DNA of 64,000 nt from DASVVT01 sp036386415 (GCA_036386415.1 DASVVT010000060.1:1-64000), one strand, 5' to 3'; counted from the first letter of the stretch, positions 16,047 through 24,564 are shown. Translations and numbers: made by a program. The notes: generated from the sequence alone by a model not told the origin.

Positions 16047-16349
16047 TTAGGCAACGAGTTTTCCTGCTTTTGCGTCTCGACGCACGAATTCTCTGACCGC
16101 AGTCTGAATACGCTTCCTTCCTAACTGAGTCGTGGCAGGTGAAGATTTGACAACTCGGCCAGTCTCCGCCGCTTTGAATGAGCCGACTGGGGAAGTACGC
16201 CGTACAGCCTTATTCCCTGCCCTCTTTTGACCTGAAGAGTTCGCCGCTTTTGTCGTCCGGCGTGCGGGCTTTGTTGATTTTGATCTGACTGCTTTAGTCG
16301 TTTTCTTTGCTTTCGACTTAGAGGCTTTGGTCGCCATTCTTTTAGCCAT
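16047..16349 (-). CDS. Small Lys/Arg/Ala-rich basic protein (histone H1-like)
   Basis: The product is 100 aa and dominated by Lys, Arg, Ala, Thr and Ser (KASKSKAKKTTKAVRSKS, KPARRTTKAANSSGQKRAG), like bacterial H1-type or AlgP-type nucleic-acid-binding tails. A short less repetitive C-terminus follows (RKRIQTAVREFVRRDAKAGK). The ribosome-binding site GGAG lies 7 nt before ATG 16349. It is the first gene of a two-gene unit with the 219-aa protein. A role in DNA or RNA binding is inferred from composition only. Confidence 0.7.
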   Translation of the reverse strand: MAKRMATKASKSKAKKTTKAVRSKSTKPARRTTKAANSSGQKRAGNKAVRRTSPVGSFKAAETGRVVKSSPATTQLGRKRIQTAVREFVRRDAKAGKLVA

Positions 16350-16461
16350 ATTGCTTCTCCAAGGATAAACTCATATTAGCATAACATTTCTTACAGATAC
16401 CTTGATTTTCATCTTTACGCGAGCACCTTCACAATTGTTAGACCGAGGAGCATAAAAACAG

Positions 16462-16505
16462 GTTTCGGGTTTCGAGTTAAAGCCAGCTTTTTCTTCACCC
16501 GAAAC
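16462..16505. repeat. Intergenic hairpin element, GTTTCGGGTT family
   Basis: GTTTCGGGT (16462-16470) pairs with ACCCGAAAC (16497-16505). The inner sequence TTTCGAGTTAAAGCC ... GCTTTTTCTTC resembles the element at 5515-5583. It ends 2 nt before the stop codon of the cyclase-domain gene. Confidence 0.75.
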
Positions 16506-16506
16506 T

Positions 16507-17100
16507 TTATGCTTTGATCTTGTAGACAGTGAGATGCAGGCCAGAGATTGACATCTCTATCTGCTCGAACTCCCTCGCATCGCCTTCGATCTGTTTGCGC
16601 GCGGCTTCGGTGAGCAGTATCTCGTTGCGATGCGCGAGGTCTTCGCCGAGCTTGGAAGCCAGATTCATCTGCTCCCCGAACATGTCGTCGTCCAGGTTCA
16701 GCAACTCACCGTAGCCGATCCCCATGCTCGCGTACAAATCCAGCTCTTCCGGCAACCCGGTATTGACGGCCTCCAGGCGCTTGAGAATGTCGACGGACGC
16801 ATCGAGAGCTTTGCCGACCTCCGGGAAGACCGCGAAGACGTCGTCGGCATCAAGCTTGACTACTCTGCCGCCATGTTCCTCTACTGCCGGAGTGACGATG
16901 GCGTTCATGCGATGAATCATCGCGAGAAAGTGTATGATCCCGTATCTGATCGTGAGACGTGAGAAACCGGACATGTCCAGCACCATGATGGCATGCTTCT
17001 CGGCAAACGTGTCACGTATCTTCTGATCTATCTCGGCTATTCTTTCCGGGTGCTCGTTTCGTTCCTGAAGCAACCTGTAAAGCTCTTCCCTCTTGCTCAT
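16507..17100 (-). CDS. Stand-alone class III nucleotidyl cyclase-domain protein
   Basis: The product is 197 aa: a short coiled N-terminus (EELYRLLQERNEHPERIAEI) then one cyclase homology domain. The first metal Asp is in IMVLDMSGFSRL. The second lies in an altered loop, VVKLDADDVFAVF, where the family norm is KxxGDxxxAxF. The Asn/Arg pair is Asn/Lys here (EQMNLASKLGEDLA). It may therefore be a low-activity or divergent cyclase. ATG 17100 is 4 nt after the SDR stop (17105), so the two are translationally coupled. No sensor domain is present. Confidence 0.8.
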   Translation of the reverse strand: MSKREELYRLLQERNEHPERIAEIDQKIRDTFAEKHAIMVLDMSGFSRLTIRYGIIHFLAMIHRMNAIVTPAVEEHGGRVVKLDADDVFAVFPEVGKALDASVDILKRLEAVNTGLPEELDLYASMGIGYGELLNLDDDMFGEQMNLASKLGEDLAHRNEILLTEAARKQIEGDAREFEQIEMSISGLHLTVYKIKA

Positions 17101-17104
17101 CTTC

Positions 17105-18130
17105 TTACGCGACCTCGTTGTTTCTCTGTGCAGCCTTCTCATTCAAGACCGTCAACCATGAGGGCGAAAGCTCCGATTGACTGTCCTTACCTTTGGCGCG
17201 TTTGCGCCCGATGCCGCCCGGCTCCGGCAATACCCCGTTCATGAGGCCGAGCAGGTCTTGCGTTAAGCCCGGAAAGAGAGCGTGAAACTTGACGGCGAGC
17301 TGCGCCTGTATGGTCAACACTATTTCTGCGTCGCCGCGCTTGGAAGCCGTTATGATCTGACGCGCCGCGCGCTCGGCCTGCATGGCCGTCACAGGCAGAG
17401 CATCGCTGATGCTGAACCAGGCATACTCTGCACGGTGCTGGCCTTTGAAGATCGCGTTGCGCGGGCTGCCCGTGCGCATCAACCCGGGGCACACGGTCGT
17501 GACGACGACTCCGTCTTTCTGTAGCTCAGCGCGCAAGCCCTCGGACAGGCCGACCAGGGCGAACTTGCTGGCGCTGTACGGAACCAAGTGCGGCAGGCTG
17601 ATCTTGCCGCCGATGGAAGAGATGTTGACGATGCGCCCCTGGCGTCTGCGGCGCATCTCCGGCAGCACGGCGAGCGTCGTGTAAAGCGGAGCCCAGAAAT
17701 GCACGCGCATCGCCTCTTCGTAGTCTTCGAGCGTCATCACCTCGACCGGCCCGACCTGAATCACACCGGCATTATTGACGAGCACATCGACCTGCCCGTA
17801 GCGGTCTGTGACGATACTGATCATCTCGTTGACCTGCGCTCGCTCGGTCACGTCGCAGGGCACGGCGATCACCTGTGCGCCCAGTTTTTTGAGATCGGCG
17901 CGCGCCCGCTCAAGCTCTCCCTCATCGCGCGCGCAGATTGCCAGCCGCGCCCCTTCGCGCGCGAACTCGCGCGCCATCACTAAGCCTAAGCCCCGCGAGC
18001 CTCCCGTGATGAGCACGACTTTCCCGTTCAGATCATACGCAGACCACCTGCGCACCAGCGCTCGCGTCGCCACCAGCGCCCCCACACCCGCCGCGCCCAA
18101 CAGCAGCGCGTTATTATTTTGCAGACCCAT
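17105..18130 (-). CDS. Membrane-anchored short-chain dehydrogenase/reductase
   Basis: This is a classical SDR of about 341 aa. The cofactor motif TGGSRGLG, NNAG, the catalytic serine in ISSIGG and YSASK are all present. An N-terminal hydrophobic stretch (NALLLGAAGVGALVATRAL) probably anchors it in the membrane. A roughly 70-residue C-terminal extension follows the Rossmann domain (LTIQAQLAVKFHALFPGL). I start at ATG 18130 because a purine-rich AGGGGGACGAGG site precedes it; longer frames begin at 18175. Substrate unknown. It is coupled to the cyclase-domain gene downstream. Confidence 0.87.
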   Translation of the reverse strand: MGLQNNNALLLGAAGVGALVATRALVRRWSAYDLNGKVVLITGGSRGLGLVMAREFAREGARLAICARDEGELERARADLKKLGAQVIAVPCDVTERAQVNEMISIVTDRYGQVDVLVNNAGVIQVGPVEVMTLEDYEEAMRVHFWAPLYTTLAVLPEMRRRRQGRIVNISSIGGKISLPHLVPYSASKFALVGLSEGLRAELQKDGVVVTTVCPGLMRTGSPRNAIFKGQHRAEYAWFSISDALPVTAMQAERAARQIITASKRGDAEIVLTIQAQLAVKFHALFPGLTQDLLGLMNGVLPEPGGIGRKRAKGKDSQSELSPSWLTVLNEKAAQRNNEVA

Positions 18131-18217
18131 CCTCGTCCCCCTCATGCGTCCAATCTCCAAAGTCAAAAGCGACACGAGGCCATTAGACTTTAGGTAATCG
18201 TCCTGATTTGATTACTG

Positions 18218-18320
18218 CTCTGTGCCGCCTCTCGCGTCCTCTCGGTGTCTGCGGTGGTGAATCTACTTTAAGCAACCCTCACCGCCGCAGACGCAGAGAG
18301 AACACGGAGCGGGCACAGAG
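18218..18320. repeat. Intergenic hairpin element, CACAGAGA family, copy 2
   Basis: Left arm 18218-18260 (CTCTGTGCCGCCTCTCG ... GCGGTGGTGA) pairs with right arm 18279-18320 (TCACCGCCGCAGACGCAG ... GGGCACAGAG). The loop is short. The sequence matches copy 1 at 12649-12745, though several positions have drifted in both arms together. Confidence 0.88.
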
Positions 18321-18356
18321 AGTTGAGCTGAAGCCAGAAGACTAGCGGGCTTTAGA

Positions 18357-19127
18357 CTATATTTCAAACTCCGCCACGACCGGCGTATGATCCGACGGTC
18401 GCTCCCAGCCGCGCGGCTCTTTGTCTATCCACGAACGCGTCGAGCGCTCGGCGAGCGGCCTCGAGACCCAGATGTGATCTATACGCAGGCCAGCGTTGCG
18501 TCGAAACGATCCGGCCCGGTAATCCCACCAGGAGAAGTGTCCGCCCTCTTGCGTATGAAGGCGGAAGGCATCCTCGAATCCCCAGTCTTTGATCTTCGAG
18601 AGCGCGGTGCGCTCGCGTTTACTGAACAGGATGCGCCCCTGCCACAGCTCAGGGTCATGGACATCGCGCTCTTCCGGCGCGACGTTGAAATCGCCGCACA
18701 GCAGCACCGGCGCGCTCTGTTTGTAGTGCTCATCGAAGAAGGAGCGCAGGCGCTGCATCCATTCCAGCTTGAAGCGATACTTGTCGGAGCCCACGAACGC
18801 GCCGTTCGGGATGTAGACGTTGACGATGCGCACGCCTTCGACCGTCGCACACAGAAGACGCGCGTGCGCGCTCTCATCGTCGTCGTGAAAACCGCGCTGC
18901 ACCTCCGTGCAGACCGCGCGTGAAAGAACAGCCACCCCGTTATACGTACGCTGCCCGAACGTCACAGCTTGATAGCCAAGCTCACCGAACGCATCGACCG
19001 GAAACTTATCATCCGTGCACTTCGTCTCCTGCAAACAGAGCGCATCGGGACGCGCCGCTTCAAGCCACCTCGTCACAACCGGCAGCCGCGCCAGCACAGA
19101 GTTCACATTCCACGTTGCTACTTTCAT
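18357..19127 (-). CDS. xth: Exodeoxyribonuclease III
   Basis: This is an AP endonuclease / 3' exonuclease of base-excision repair, 256 aa. Endonuclease/exonuclease/phosphatase-fold motifs are in order: TWNVNSV, LCLQETKC (metal Glu), VNVYIPNG, LLCGDFNVAPEERDVHD (Asp/Asn) and the terminal RIDHIW ... PSDHTPVVAEF with the catalytic Asp-His. Length and motifs are typical. It lies alone between two hairpin elements. Confidence 0.94.
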   Translation of the reverse strand: MKVATWNVNSVLARLPVVTRWLEAARPDALCLQETKCTDDKFPVDAFGELGYQAVTFGQRTYNGVAVLSRAVCTEVQRGFHDDDESAHARLLCATVEGVRIVNVYIPNGAFVGSDKYRFKLEWMQRLRSFFDEHYKQSAPVLLCGDFNVAPEERDVHDPELWQGRILFSKRERTALSKIKDWGFEDAFRLHTQEGGHFSWWDYRAGSFRRNAGLRIDHIWVSRPLAERSTRSWIDKEPRGWERPSDHTPVVAEFEI

Positions 19128-19159
19128 TGTATTAAGAGCCTGTCTACACAGGGGAGATA

Positions 19160-19249
19160 TAAACGCAAAGGACGCAAAGTGCCTCGCAAAGGAGTAGAGT
19201 CTTTGCGCTCCTCTGCGTCTTCCTCCTTGGCGTCCTTTGCGTTTAAATC
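19160..19249. repeat. Intergenic hairpin element, ACGCAAAG family, copy 2
   Basis: The left arm TAAACGCAAAGGACGCAAAG ... CGCAAAGG pairs with the right arm CTTTGCGCTCCTCTGCGTC ... GTCCTTTGCGTTTAAAT. It shares both unit and outer words with the element at 7326-7408. It lies between the xth start and the M20 peptidase stop. Confidence 0.88.
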
Positions 19250-19303
19250 CCTACTCACTGAGCCACTCCGCCCCTCATTTAAGAAACGCTCTAAAAATGG
19301 GTT

Positions 19304-20479
19304 TCAACTCGAAACTAACAGTCCGGCGAGGAGCGCGCCGCGCCGTGCGATGTCGTCAACGATAATGTGCTCGTGGTCTGCGTGTGCGCCGTCGCCGTCG
19401 ATGCCGAGCCCATCCAACACCGGCACGCCCATCGCCCCGACAAAATTTCCATCCGAGGCTCCGCCGACGCTCGTCTCATCAAGCTTAAAATCCAGCGTCT
19501 CACCAATGCGACGTGCCAACTCAAAGAGCGCCGCCACGCCGCCTGTACGCTCAAGCGGGGGGCGATTGATGCCTCCACGCACGAGCAGCTTCACGCGCTC
19601 GTCTACGGGTTGCAAGGCCAGGATTTCAGTTTCAATGCGGCGCGCCTCAGCCATCTTGTTGAAACGCACGTCGATCTCCGCAAAGGCTTCCGCCGGGACG
19701 ACGTTTGAGCGCGTGCCCCCACGAACGACGCCGACATTGATGGTTGTGCCGCGCTCTGGAGCGTTCATCGCATGGAGGCGTTCGATCTGGCGCGCGATTT
19801 CCAGGATGGCGCTCGCCCCCTTCTCCGGCTCAAGTCCGGCGTGAGCGGCACGCCCCCTGGCCTCGATCATAAAATTTCCGGTGCCCTTGCGCCCAGTCTT
19901 GACACGCCCGCCGCTCGCCGGAGGCTCAAGCACCAGCGCGCAGCGAGCCCGCCCGGCCTCCTCCTCAACCAGCGCGCGCCCCGTCTCGCTCCCCGTCTCC
20001 TCGTCGCACGTCAGTAATAACACGACCTCGCACGGCGGCGCTAATTTGAGCACAGAGCAGGCGCGAAAGACTTCCAGCGCCAGCGCGCAATTTGCCTTCG
20101 TGTCGAAGATGCCCGGAGCATAGATGCGACCTGCGTCAACACGCCAGGGGCGCTCTGCGAGCGAGCCGCGCGGGTGCACAGTGTCCGTATGGCCGACGAT
20201 CAATATCGCGGCGTCGCTTCTCTTCTCTTCCCCGAACGCACGCACACGCAGATGCTCACCATAACCAGGACTCTGTATGCGCTCGACCGCTGTCACGACC
20301 TCAAGCCCTCGCGCCGCATGCGCCAACAGATCGACCACGGCGCGGCTCCCCTCAAGATCGCCCGAAGGTGACTCCGTCTCCACGAGCGCACGCGTCAGCC
20401 GCAACATCTCATCGACACGCCCATCCAGATAGGCGTGCAAAGCAGCGGCTTCTTCCCTGTTGATTTCTCGAAACACCAT
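19304..20479 (-). CDS. M20-family metallopeptidase (carboxypeptidase G2-like)
   Basis: This is a di-zinc hydrolase of 391 aa. Metal ligands are His in ILIVGHTDTVHP, Asp in GIFDTKANC, the Glu pair in CDEETGSETG, Glu in LVLEPPASGG and His in DGAHADHEHI. The dimerisation lid domain lies between (GRAAHAGLEPEKGASAI). It resembles glutamate carboxypeptidase / ArgE-DapE relatives; the substrate is not readable. No signal peptide is seen, so it is probably cytoplasmic. ATG 20479. Confidence 0.9.
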   Translation of the reverse strand: MVFREINREEAAALHAYLDGRVDEMLRLTRALVETESPSGDLEGSRAVVDLLAHAARGLEVVTAVERIQSPGYGEHLRVRAFGEEKRSDAAILIVGHTDTVHPRGSLAERPWRVDAGRIYAPGIFDTKANCALALEVFRACSVLKLAPPCEVVLLLTCDEETGSETGRALVEEEAGRARCALVLEPPASGGRVKTGRKGTGNFMIEARGRAAHAGLEPEKGASAILEIARQIERLHAMNAPERGTTINVGVVRGGTRSNVVPAEAFAEIDVRFNKMAEARRIETEILALQPVDERVKLLVRGGINRPPLERTGGVAALFELARRIGETLDFKLDETSVGGASDGNFVGAMGVPVLDGLGIDGDGAHADHEHIIVDDIARRGALLAGLLVSS

Positions 20480-20485
20480 AGAGTT

Positions 20486-20594
20486 TTAGATTTTTGAGTC
20501 GCGAATTTTGATTTTAAATCTGAGGTTTCAAAATTCAGCTTAAAGCTCCATCTTCTTCAAATCGCAGATCAAAATCGCAAATCGGAGATTCAAG
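20486..20594. repeat. Intergenic hairpin element, AAAATCGCAAATC family
   Basis: The left part GATTTTTGAGTCGCGAATTTTGATTTTAAATCTGAG and the right part AAATCGCAGATCAAAATCGC followed by AAATCGGAGATT are loosely complementary. The inner AAATCTGAG word recurs in the element at 35758-35886. It sits between the M20 gene and the menC-like gene. Confidence 0.6.
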
Positions 20595-20597
20595 CAT

Positions 20598-21707
20598 TCA
20601 CCTGATCGTCTCTTTTCTGACCGTGAGCGATTCTATACGCGTAGCGTTTATCTCGTATCCGAGCCCAGGCGCGTCCGGCGCGATGATGGTTCCGCGCGGG
20701 CTGACCTTGACGGGAGGCTCTATGATGTCCTCGTCCCAGTAGCGCGCGCTGGCAGAGACATCGCCTGGCAGGGTGAACCCTTCGAGCGTAGACATGGCGA
20801 TGTTGTGTGCCCGCCCGATGCCAGCTTCGAGCATCCCGCCGCACCACACGGGGATACCGTTTTCACGGCACGTCTCCTCGACGCGCTGCGCCTCTGTGTG
20901 CCCGCCGACGCGTCCCAGCTTGACGTTGATGATCCGACACGAGCCCGCGTCGATGGCTTGACGCGCATCCCTGTCTGAATGGATGGATTCGTCCAGGCAG
21001 ATGGAGGTACGCAACGCTCGCTGAAGCAACGCATGATCCAGTATGTCGTCGTGCGCGAGCGGCTGTTCGATCATCATCAGATCGAACTCGTCCATCGCGC
21101 GAAGCACAGGCATATCCGCGAGGGTGTAGGCGGAGTTTGCGTCCGCCATGAGAGCGACACGCGGGAAGCGCGCACGCACCTGCTCAAGTACCTGCACATC
21201 CCAGCCCGGCTTGATCTTGATCTTGATGCGCCGGTATCCGGCCTCTACCTCTCGCTCGATCTTTTCCAGGAGCGCCTCCACTGAATCCTGTATGCCGATG
21301 GAGACCCCACAGGGAATCTCACGGCGCACGCCGCCGAGGTGCTTCCAAAGGGAGAGCCCCGCGCGCTTCGCTTCCAGGTCCCAGCAGGCAGTCTCAAGCG
21401 TAGCCTTCGCCATCCGGTGACCGCGCACAGGCTTCATGAGGGAGAAAACGTCTGCGGCGCGCTCAAGCCCGCGTCCCAGAATCATAGGGGCAAGAAAAGT
21501 CTGAAGCGTGAGCCAGCAGCTATCCGTCCACTCGTCGCTATAGAAAGGGTTCTCTCCGGCTGTACACTCGCCCCAACCTTCCGCGCCGTCCCGGTCGATC
21601 ACACGCGCGAGCACGATACGCCGGTCTGTGGTTCGCCCGAAACTCGTCTCAAAGGGATGGACGAGGCGCAAGTGAACCTCTCGTAGCTCGATGTTGACGA
21701 TCTGCAC
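20598..21707 (-). CDS. menC: Enolase-superfamily protein, o-succinylbenzoate synthase / N-acylamino acid racemase type
   Basis: This member of the MenC/NSAR family has 369 aa. The catalytic lysines are in RIKIKIKPGWDV (KxK). Metal ligands are in LMADANSAY, MMIEQPL and ICLDESI, and the second lysine is in INVKLGRVGG. An N-terminal capping domain (VHLRLVHPFETSFGRTTDRR) is typical. OSB synthase (menaquinone) and NSAR activities are not separable by sequence here, and no other men genes are in the window. GTG 21707 has AGGAGA 9 nt upstream. Confidence 0.85.
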   Translation of the reverse strand: MQIVNIELREVHLRLVHPFETSFGRTTDRRIVLARVIDRDGAEGWGECTAGENPFYSDEWTDSCWLTLQTFLAPMILGRGLERAADVFSLMKPVRGHRMAKATLETACWDLEAKRAGLSLWKHLGGVRREIPCGVSIGIQDSVEALLEKIEREVEAGYRRIKIKIKPGWDVQVLEQVRARFPRVALMADANSAYTLADMPVLRAMDEFDLMMIEQPLAHDDILDHALLQRALRTSICLDESIHSDRDARQAIDAGSCRIINVKLGRVGGHTEAQRVEETCRENGIPVWCGGMLEAGIGRAHNIAMSTLEGFTLPGDVSASARYWDEDIIEPPVKVSPRGTIIAPDAPGLGYEINATRIESLTVRKETIR

Positions 21708-21838
21708 GACCGGGTCTCCTGAGACTTAACATTAACACTAACTCGTTGCAGTGTGCTATATGAAGGTAGGCGCAAGCGGTTTTGCCTCCGCCGCAACCAT
21801 ATCGTGTTAATCTAGGGTCGAATGGAGACTTCTATACC

Positions 21839-22618
21839 ATGCCTCATGAAGTGTTCATCAGTTATTCGGAAGAGGACAAAATTAAGGCTGATGCCGTTTG
21901 TCATGCCCTGGAAGGAAAAGGGATTCGATGCTGGATTGCGCCGAGGGATATTAAATACGGTGCGAACTGGGGCGCAGCTATCGTCGACGCTCTTGACGTG
22001 AGCAAAGTGATGGTACTCATCTTCTCCTCAAGTGCTAACATTTCTCCACACGTTAATCGTGAGGTCCAGCATGCTTTTGATAAGAACATCACCGTCATCC
22101 CGTTCCGAGTCGAAAACGTCGCGCCGACCAAAGCCCTCCAATACTACATCAGCGCAGTCCAATGGCTGGACGCGATGAATCCGCCCATTGAGCAACATAT
22201 TGAGAAGCTGATCGAAACGGTGCGGCAGATCGTACCGCCTAAGGAAGAGGCTCCAAAACCGCAGGGCGAGGTCAAAACTCCGCCACTGACTTCTATCCCA
22301 GCCCCGAGCGCGCCTCCGCCCCGACCCGTTCAAACGCCCTCACGGAGGGATTCGACAAATGCCATGACTGCCCTGATCTTAGGCATCGTGAGCATGATAA
22401 TTCCTTGCGTGGGTCTCGTCTGTGGCCCGTTTGCGATCTTTCTTAGTAAGAAAGAGCTCAAGGCTATAGACACCGGGGAGTCCTCGCCCGAACTACGCGG
22501 CTATGCCAATGTGGGGATGATTTTAGGATGGATCGGCATAGTCGTCGGTATCCTTTCTCTCCTATATTTCTTATATCTCGTTGTGGCGGGGATAGCGGCT
22601 TCAGGCATGCGTCCATAG
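21839..22618 (+). CDS. TIR-domain protein with C-terminal DUF4190-like membrane region
   Basis: The product is 259 aa. Residues 1-130 are a bacterial TIR domain: EVFISYSEEDK, GIRCWIAPRDIKYGANW, VLIFSSSANISPHVNREVQHA. The Glu of NREVQ lies where the NADase glutamate of TIR enzymes is expected. A proline-rich linker (residues about 155-190) leads to two transmembrane segments (ALILGIVSMIIPCVGLVCGP and VGMILGWIGIVVGILSLLYF) typical of DUF4190. I start at ATG 21839; the frame is open upstream, but the TIR fold begins immediately here. Function (immune effector or signalling) is inferred. Confidence 0.85.
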   Translation: MPHEVFISYSEEDKIKADAVCHALEGKGIRCWIAPRDIKYGANWGAAIVDALDVSKVMVLIFSSSANISPHVNREVQHAFDKNITVIPFRVENVAPTKALQYYISAVQWLDAMNPPIEQHIEKLIETVRQIVPPKEEAPKPQGEVKTPPLTSIPAPSAPPPRPVQTPSRRDSTNAMTALILGIVSMIIPCVGLVCGPFAIFLSKKELKAIDTGESSPELRGYANVGMILGWIGIVVGILSLLYFLYLVVAGIAASGMRP

Positions 22619-22623
22619 GACTT

Positions 22624-23097
22624 TTAGGATGAGACCGGATCATGCGTGCCTTCGGTCGAAGCCTCTTCTTGCCCGTTGAGAGCAGCACGCATCGTGTGCC
22701 AGGAGAGACTGGCGCATTTGACGCGCGCCGGATAGTCGCGCACGCCGGAGAAGATCGTCAAACGCCCCAGTTGATTCGGCGTCAGCTCGCTATCCAGCTC
22801 GCCCGTCACCATCCGGTGAAATTCGTCGAAGAGCGTCTCGGCCTCCTGCTTGCTCTTCCCCTTGATGCTCTGCGTCATCATGCTCGCCGCCGCCTTCGAA
22901 ATGGCGCATCCCTCGCCGACGAAGCTGATGTCCTTGACCACCTCGTCTTCAAGCTGCATGTAGACGGTCAATTGATCGCCGCACAACGGGTTGAATCCTT
23001 CGGCGGTGCGGTTGGCCGTCTCAAGCGTATGAAAGTTGCGCGGCTTCTTGTTGTGATCCAGGATGACCTGTTGGTAAAGCTCACTCAGTTCTGACAT
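22624..23097 (-). CDS. sufU: SUF-system Fe-S scaffold / sulphur-transfer protein SufU
   Basis: This IscU/SufU-family protein of 157 aa accepts persulphide from SufS. The three conserved cysteines are in NPLCGDQL, GEGCAISKAAASM and ARVKCASLSWHT. The spacer between the second and third (about 19 residues longer than in IscU) is the SufU signature. It is the last gene of the suf cluster, separated from sufS by a hairpin element. Confidence 0.93.
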   Translation of the reverse strand: MSELSELYQQVILDHNKKPRNFHTLETANRTAEGFNPLCGDQLTVYMQLEDEVVKDISFVGEGCAISKAAASMMTQSIKGKSKQEAETLFDEFHRMVTGELDSELTPNQLGRLTIFSGVRDYPARVKCASLSWHTMRAALNGQEEASTEGTHDPVSS

Positions 23098-23111
23098 AAC
23101 TTTAAGTCGTA

Positions 23112-23188
23112 TTTCGTAGATCGTGAATCTTCAAGCGTAATCGACGGACGATTTTGCTTTCTCTATTTCAGATTCACGGTCTACGAAA
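23112..23188. repeat. Intergenic hairpin element, TCGTAGATCGTGAATC family
   Basis: TTTCGTAGATCGTGAATCT (23112-23130) pairs with AGATTCACGGTCTACGAAA (23170-23188) with one mismatch. It fills the sufU-sufS gap, and the TAG stop of sufS (23181-23183) lies inside the arm. Confidence 0.88.
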
Positions 23189-24449
23189 AGACCTCTATGA
23201 CCTTCTCAATCGCCTGCGCCAGCGTGTCCACTTCATGCTTCGTATTGTAGAAAGCGAAGGAGGCGCGCGCGGTGGCGGGAATTTTGAAACGCTGCATGAC
23301 GGGCTGCGCGCAGTGATGTCCGGCGCGCACGGCGATGCCCTCCTGATCCAGAATCGTGCCGATGTCGTGCGGGTGGACGCCTTCTATGACAAACGAGAGC
23401 ACACTCGCCTTCTCGCGCGCCGTGCCGACGATGCGCACGCCTTCGATGCCTGAGATTCTCGCGGTCGCATAGGCCAGTAGCTCCTGCTCGTAAGCGACCG
23501 CTCCCGCGCGCCCGATGCTTTCGAGATAATCAATGGCTGCGCCGAGACCGATCTGCGAGGCGATGGCCGGGGTGCCCGCTTCAAACTTATTCGGAAGACC
23601 CGCGTAGGTCGTCTTCTCGAAGGTCACTGTGCGGATCATGTCGCCGCCGCCCTGGAACGGGTTCATCTTTTCCAGCCACTCCGCCTTGCCGTAAACGACG
23701 CCGCTGCCCGTCGGCGCAAACATCTTGTGACCGGAGAAGACGTAGAAATCGCAGTCCAAATCCTGCACGTCGATGGGAAGGTGAACGATGCCCTGCGCCC
23801 CGTCAATCAATACGGGCACGCCGTACTTGTGCGCTGTACTGATCATCTCTTTGACGGGATTAACGGTGCCGAGGGCATTGGAGATGTGCGTGACGGCGAC
23901 GATCCGTGTCCGCTCGTTCAAGAGCGCGTCGTATTCGTCAAGCATCAGCTCGCCCGCATCGTTCATCGGGATGACGCGCAAGGTAGCGCCCTTCTCTTCG
24001 CAGAGCATCTGCCAGGGAACGATGTTCGCGTGATGCTCCATCGCGGAGATGACGACCTCGTCTCCTGAGTTGACGAACTTGCGGCCATAGCCATGCATCA
24101 CGAGGTTGATGCCTTCGGTCGCGCCGCGCACGAAGATACATTCTTTTGCGTCGCGCGCGCCGATGAATCGCCTCACCTTCTCGCGCGCCCCTTCGTAAGC
24201 GGTCGTCGCGCGCTGGCTCAGGTAATGCACGCCCCTGTGTATGTTCGAGTGCTCCTGTTCGAGATAGGTGCTGCCGCGATCAATGACGATCTGCGGAACC
24301 TGTGAAGACGCAGCATTATCCAGGTAGACGAGCGGCTTGCCGTTGACCGTCTGCCGAAGCACAGGGAAATCCCTTCTGATGCGCTCGACATCCCAACCGG
24401 ACGCGAGCGGTGCTGCTTCATCTATGACCGTTTTCTCAGTAGCAATCAT
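23181..24449 (-). CDS. sufS: Cysteine desulfurase SufS
   Basis: This PLP enzyme of 422 aa takes sulphur from cysteine for Fe-S assembly. Landmarks are YLDNAASSQVP, the PLP region NIVPWQMLCEE, DGAQGIVHLPIDVQDLDCDF, the Schiff-base lysine in FSGHKMFAPTG and the persulphide cysteine in GHHCAQPVMQRF. That is the group II (SufS) context rather than IscS. The last residues (VFS) and stop are encoded within the hairpin arm. Position between sufD and sufU fits its role. Confidence 0.96.
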   Translation of the reverse strand: MIATEKTVIDEAAPLASGWDVERIRRDFPVLRQTVNGKPLVYLDNAASSQVPQIVIDRGSTYLEQEHSNIHRGVHYLSQRATTAYEGAREKVRRFIGARDAKECIFVRGATEGINLVMHGYGRKFVNSGDEVVISAMEHHANIVPWQMLCEEKGATLRVIPMNDAGELMLDEYDALLNERTRIVAVTHISNALGTVNPVKEMISTAHKYGVPVLIDGAQGIVHLPIDVQDLDCDFYVFSGHKMFAPTGSGVVYGKAEWLEKMNPFQGGGDMIRTVTFEKTTYAGLPNKFEAGTPAIASQIGLGAAIDYLESIGRAGAVAYEQELLAYATARISGIEGVRIVGTAREKASVLSFVIEGVHPHDIGTILDQEGIAVRAGHHCAQPVMQRFKIPATARASFAFYNTKHEVDTLAQAIEKVIEVFS

Positions 24450-24460
24450 AACAATTTACA

Positions 24461-24562
24461 AAATGATGAATGCGGAATGATGAATGATGAATTAAAAGCA
24501 GAACCGAAAGGAACGGCTTCTTTCTTTTCATTCATCATTGCGCATTCATCGTTCATCATTTT
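24461..24562. repeat. Intergenic hairpin element, AATGATGAATGCGG family
   Basis: The left arm AAATGATGAATGCGGAATGA and following TGAATGATGAATT pair with the right arm TTCATTCATCATTGCGCATTC and following ATCGTTCATCATTTT. It fills the sufS-sufD gap and is related to the elements at 53710-53792 and 63335-63435. Confidence 0.88.
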
Positions 24563-24564
24563 CC

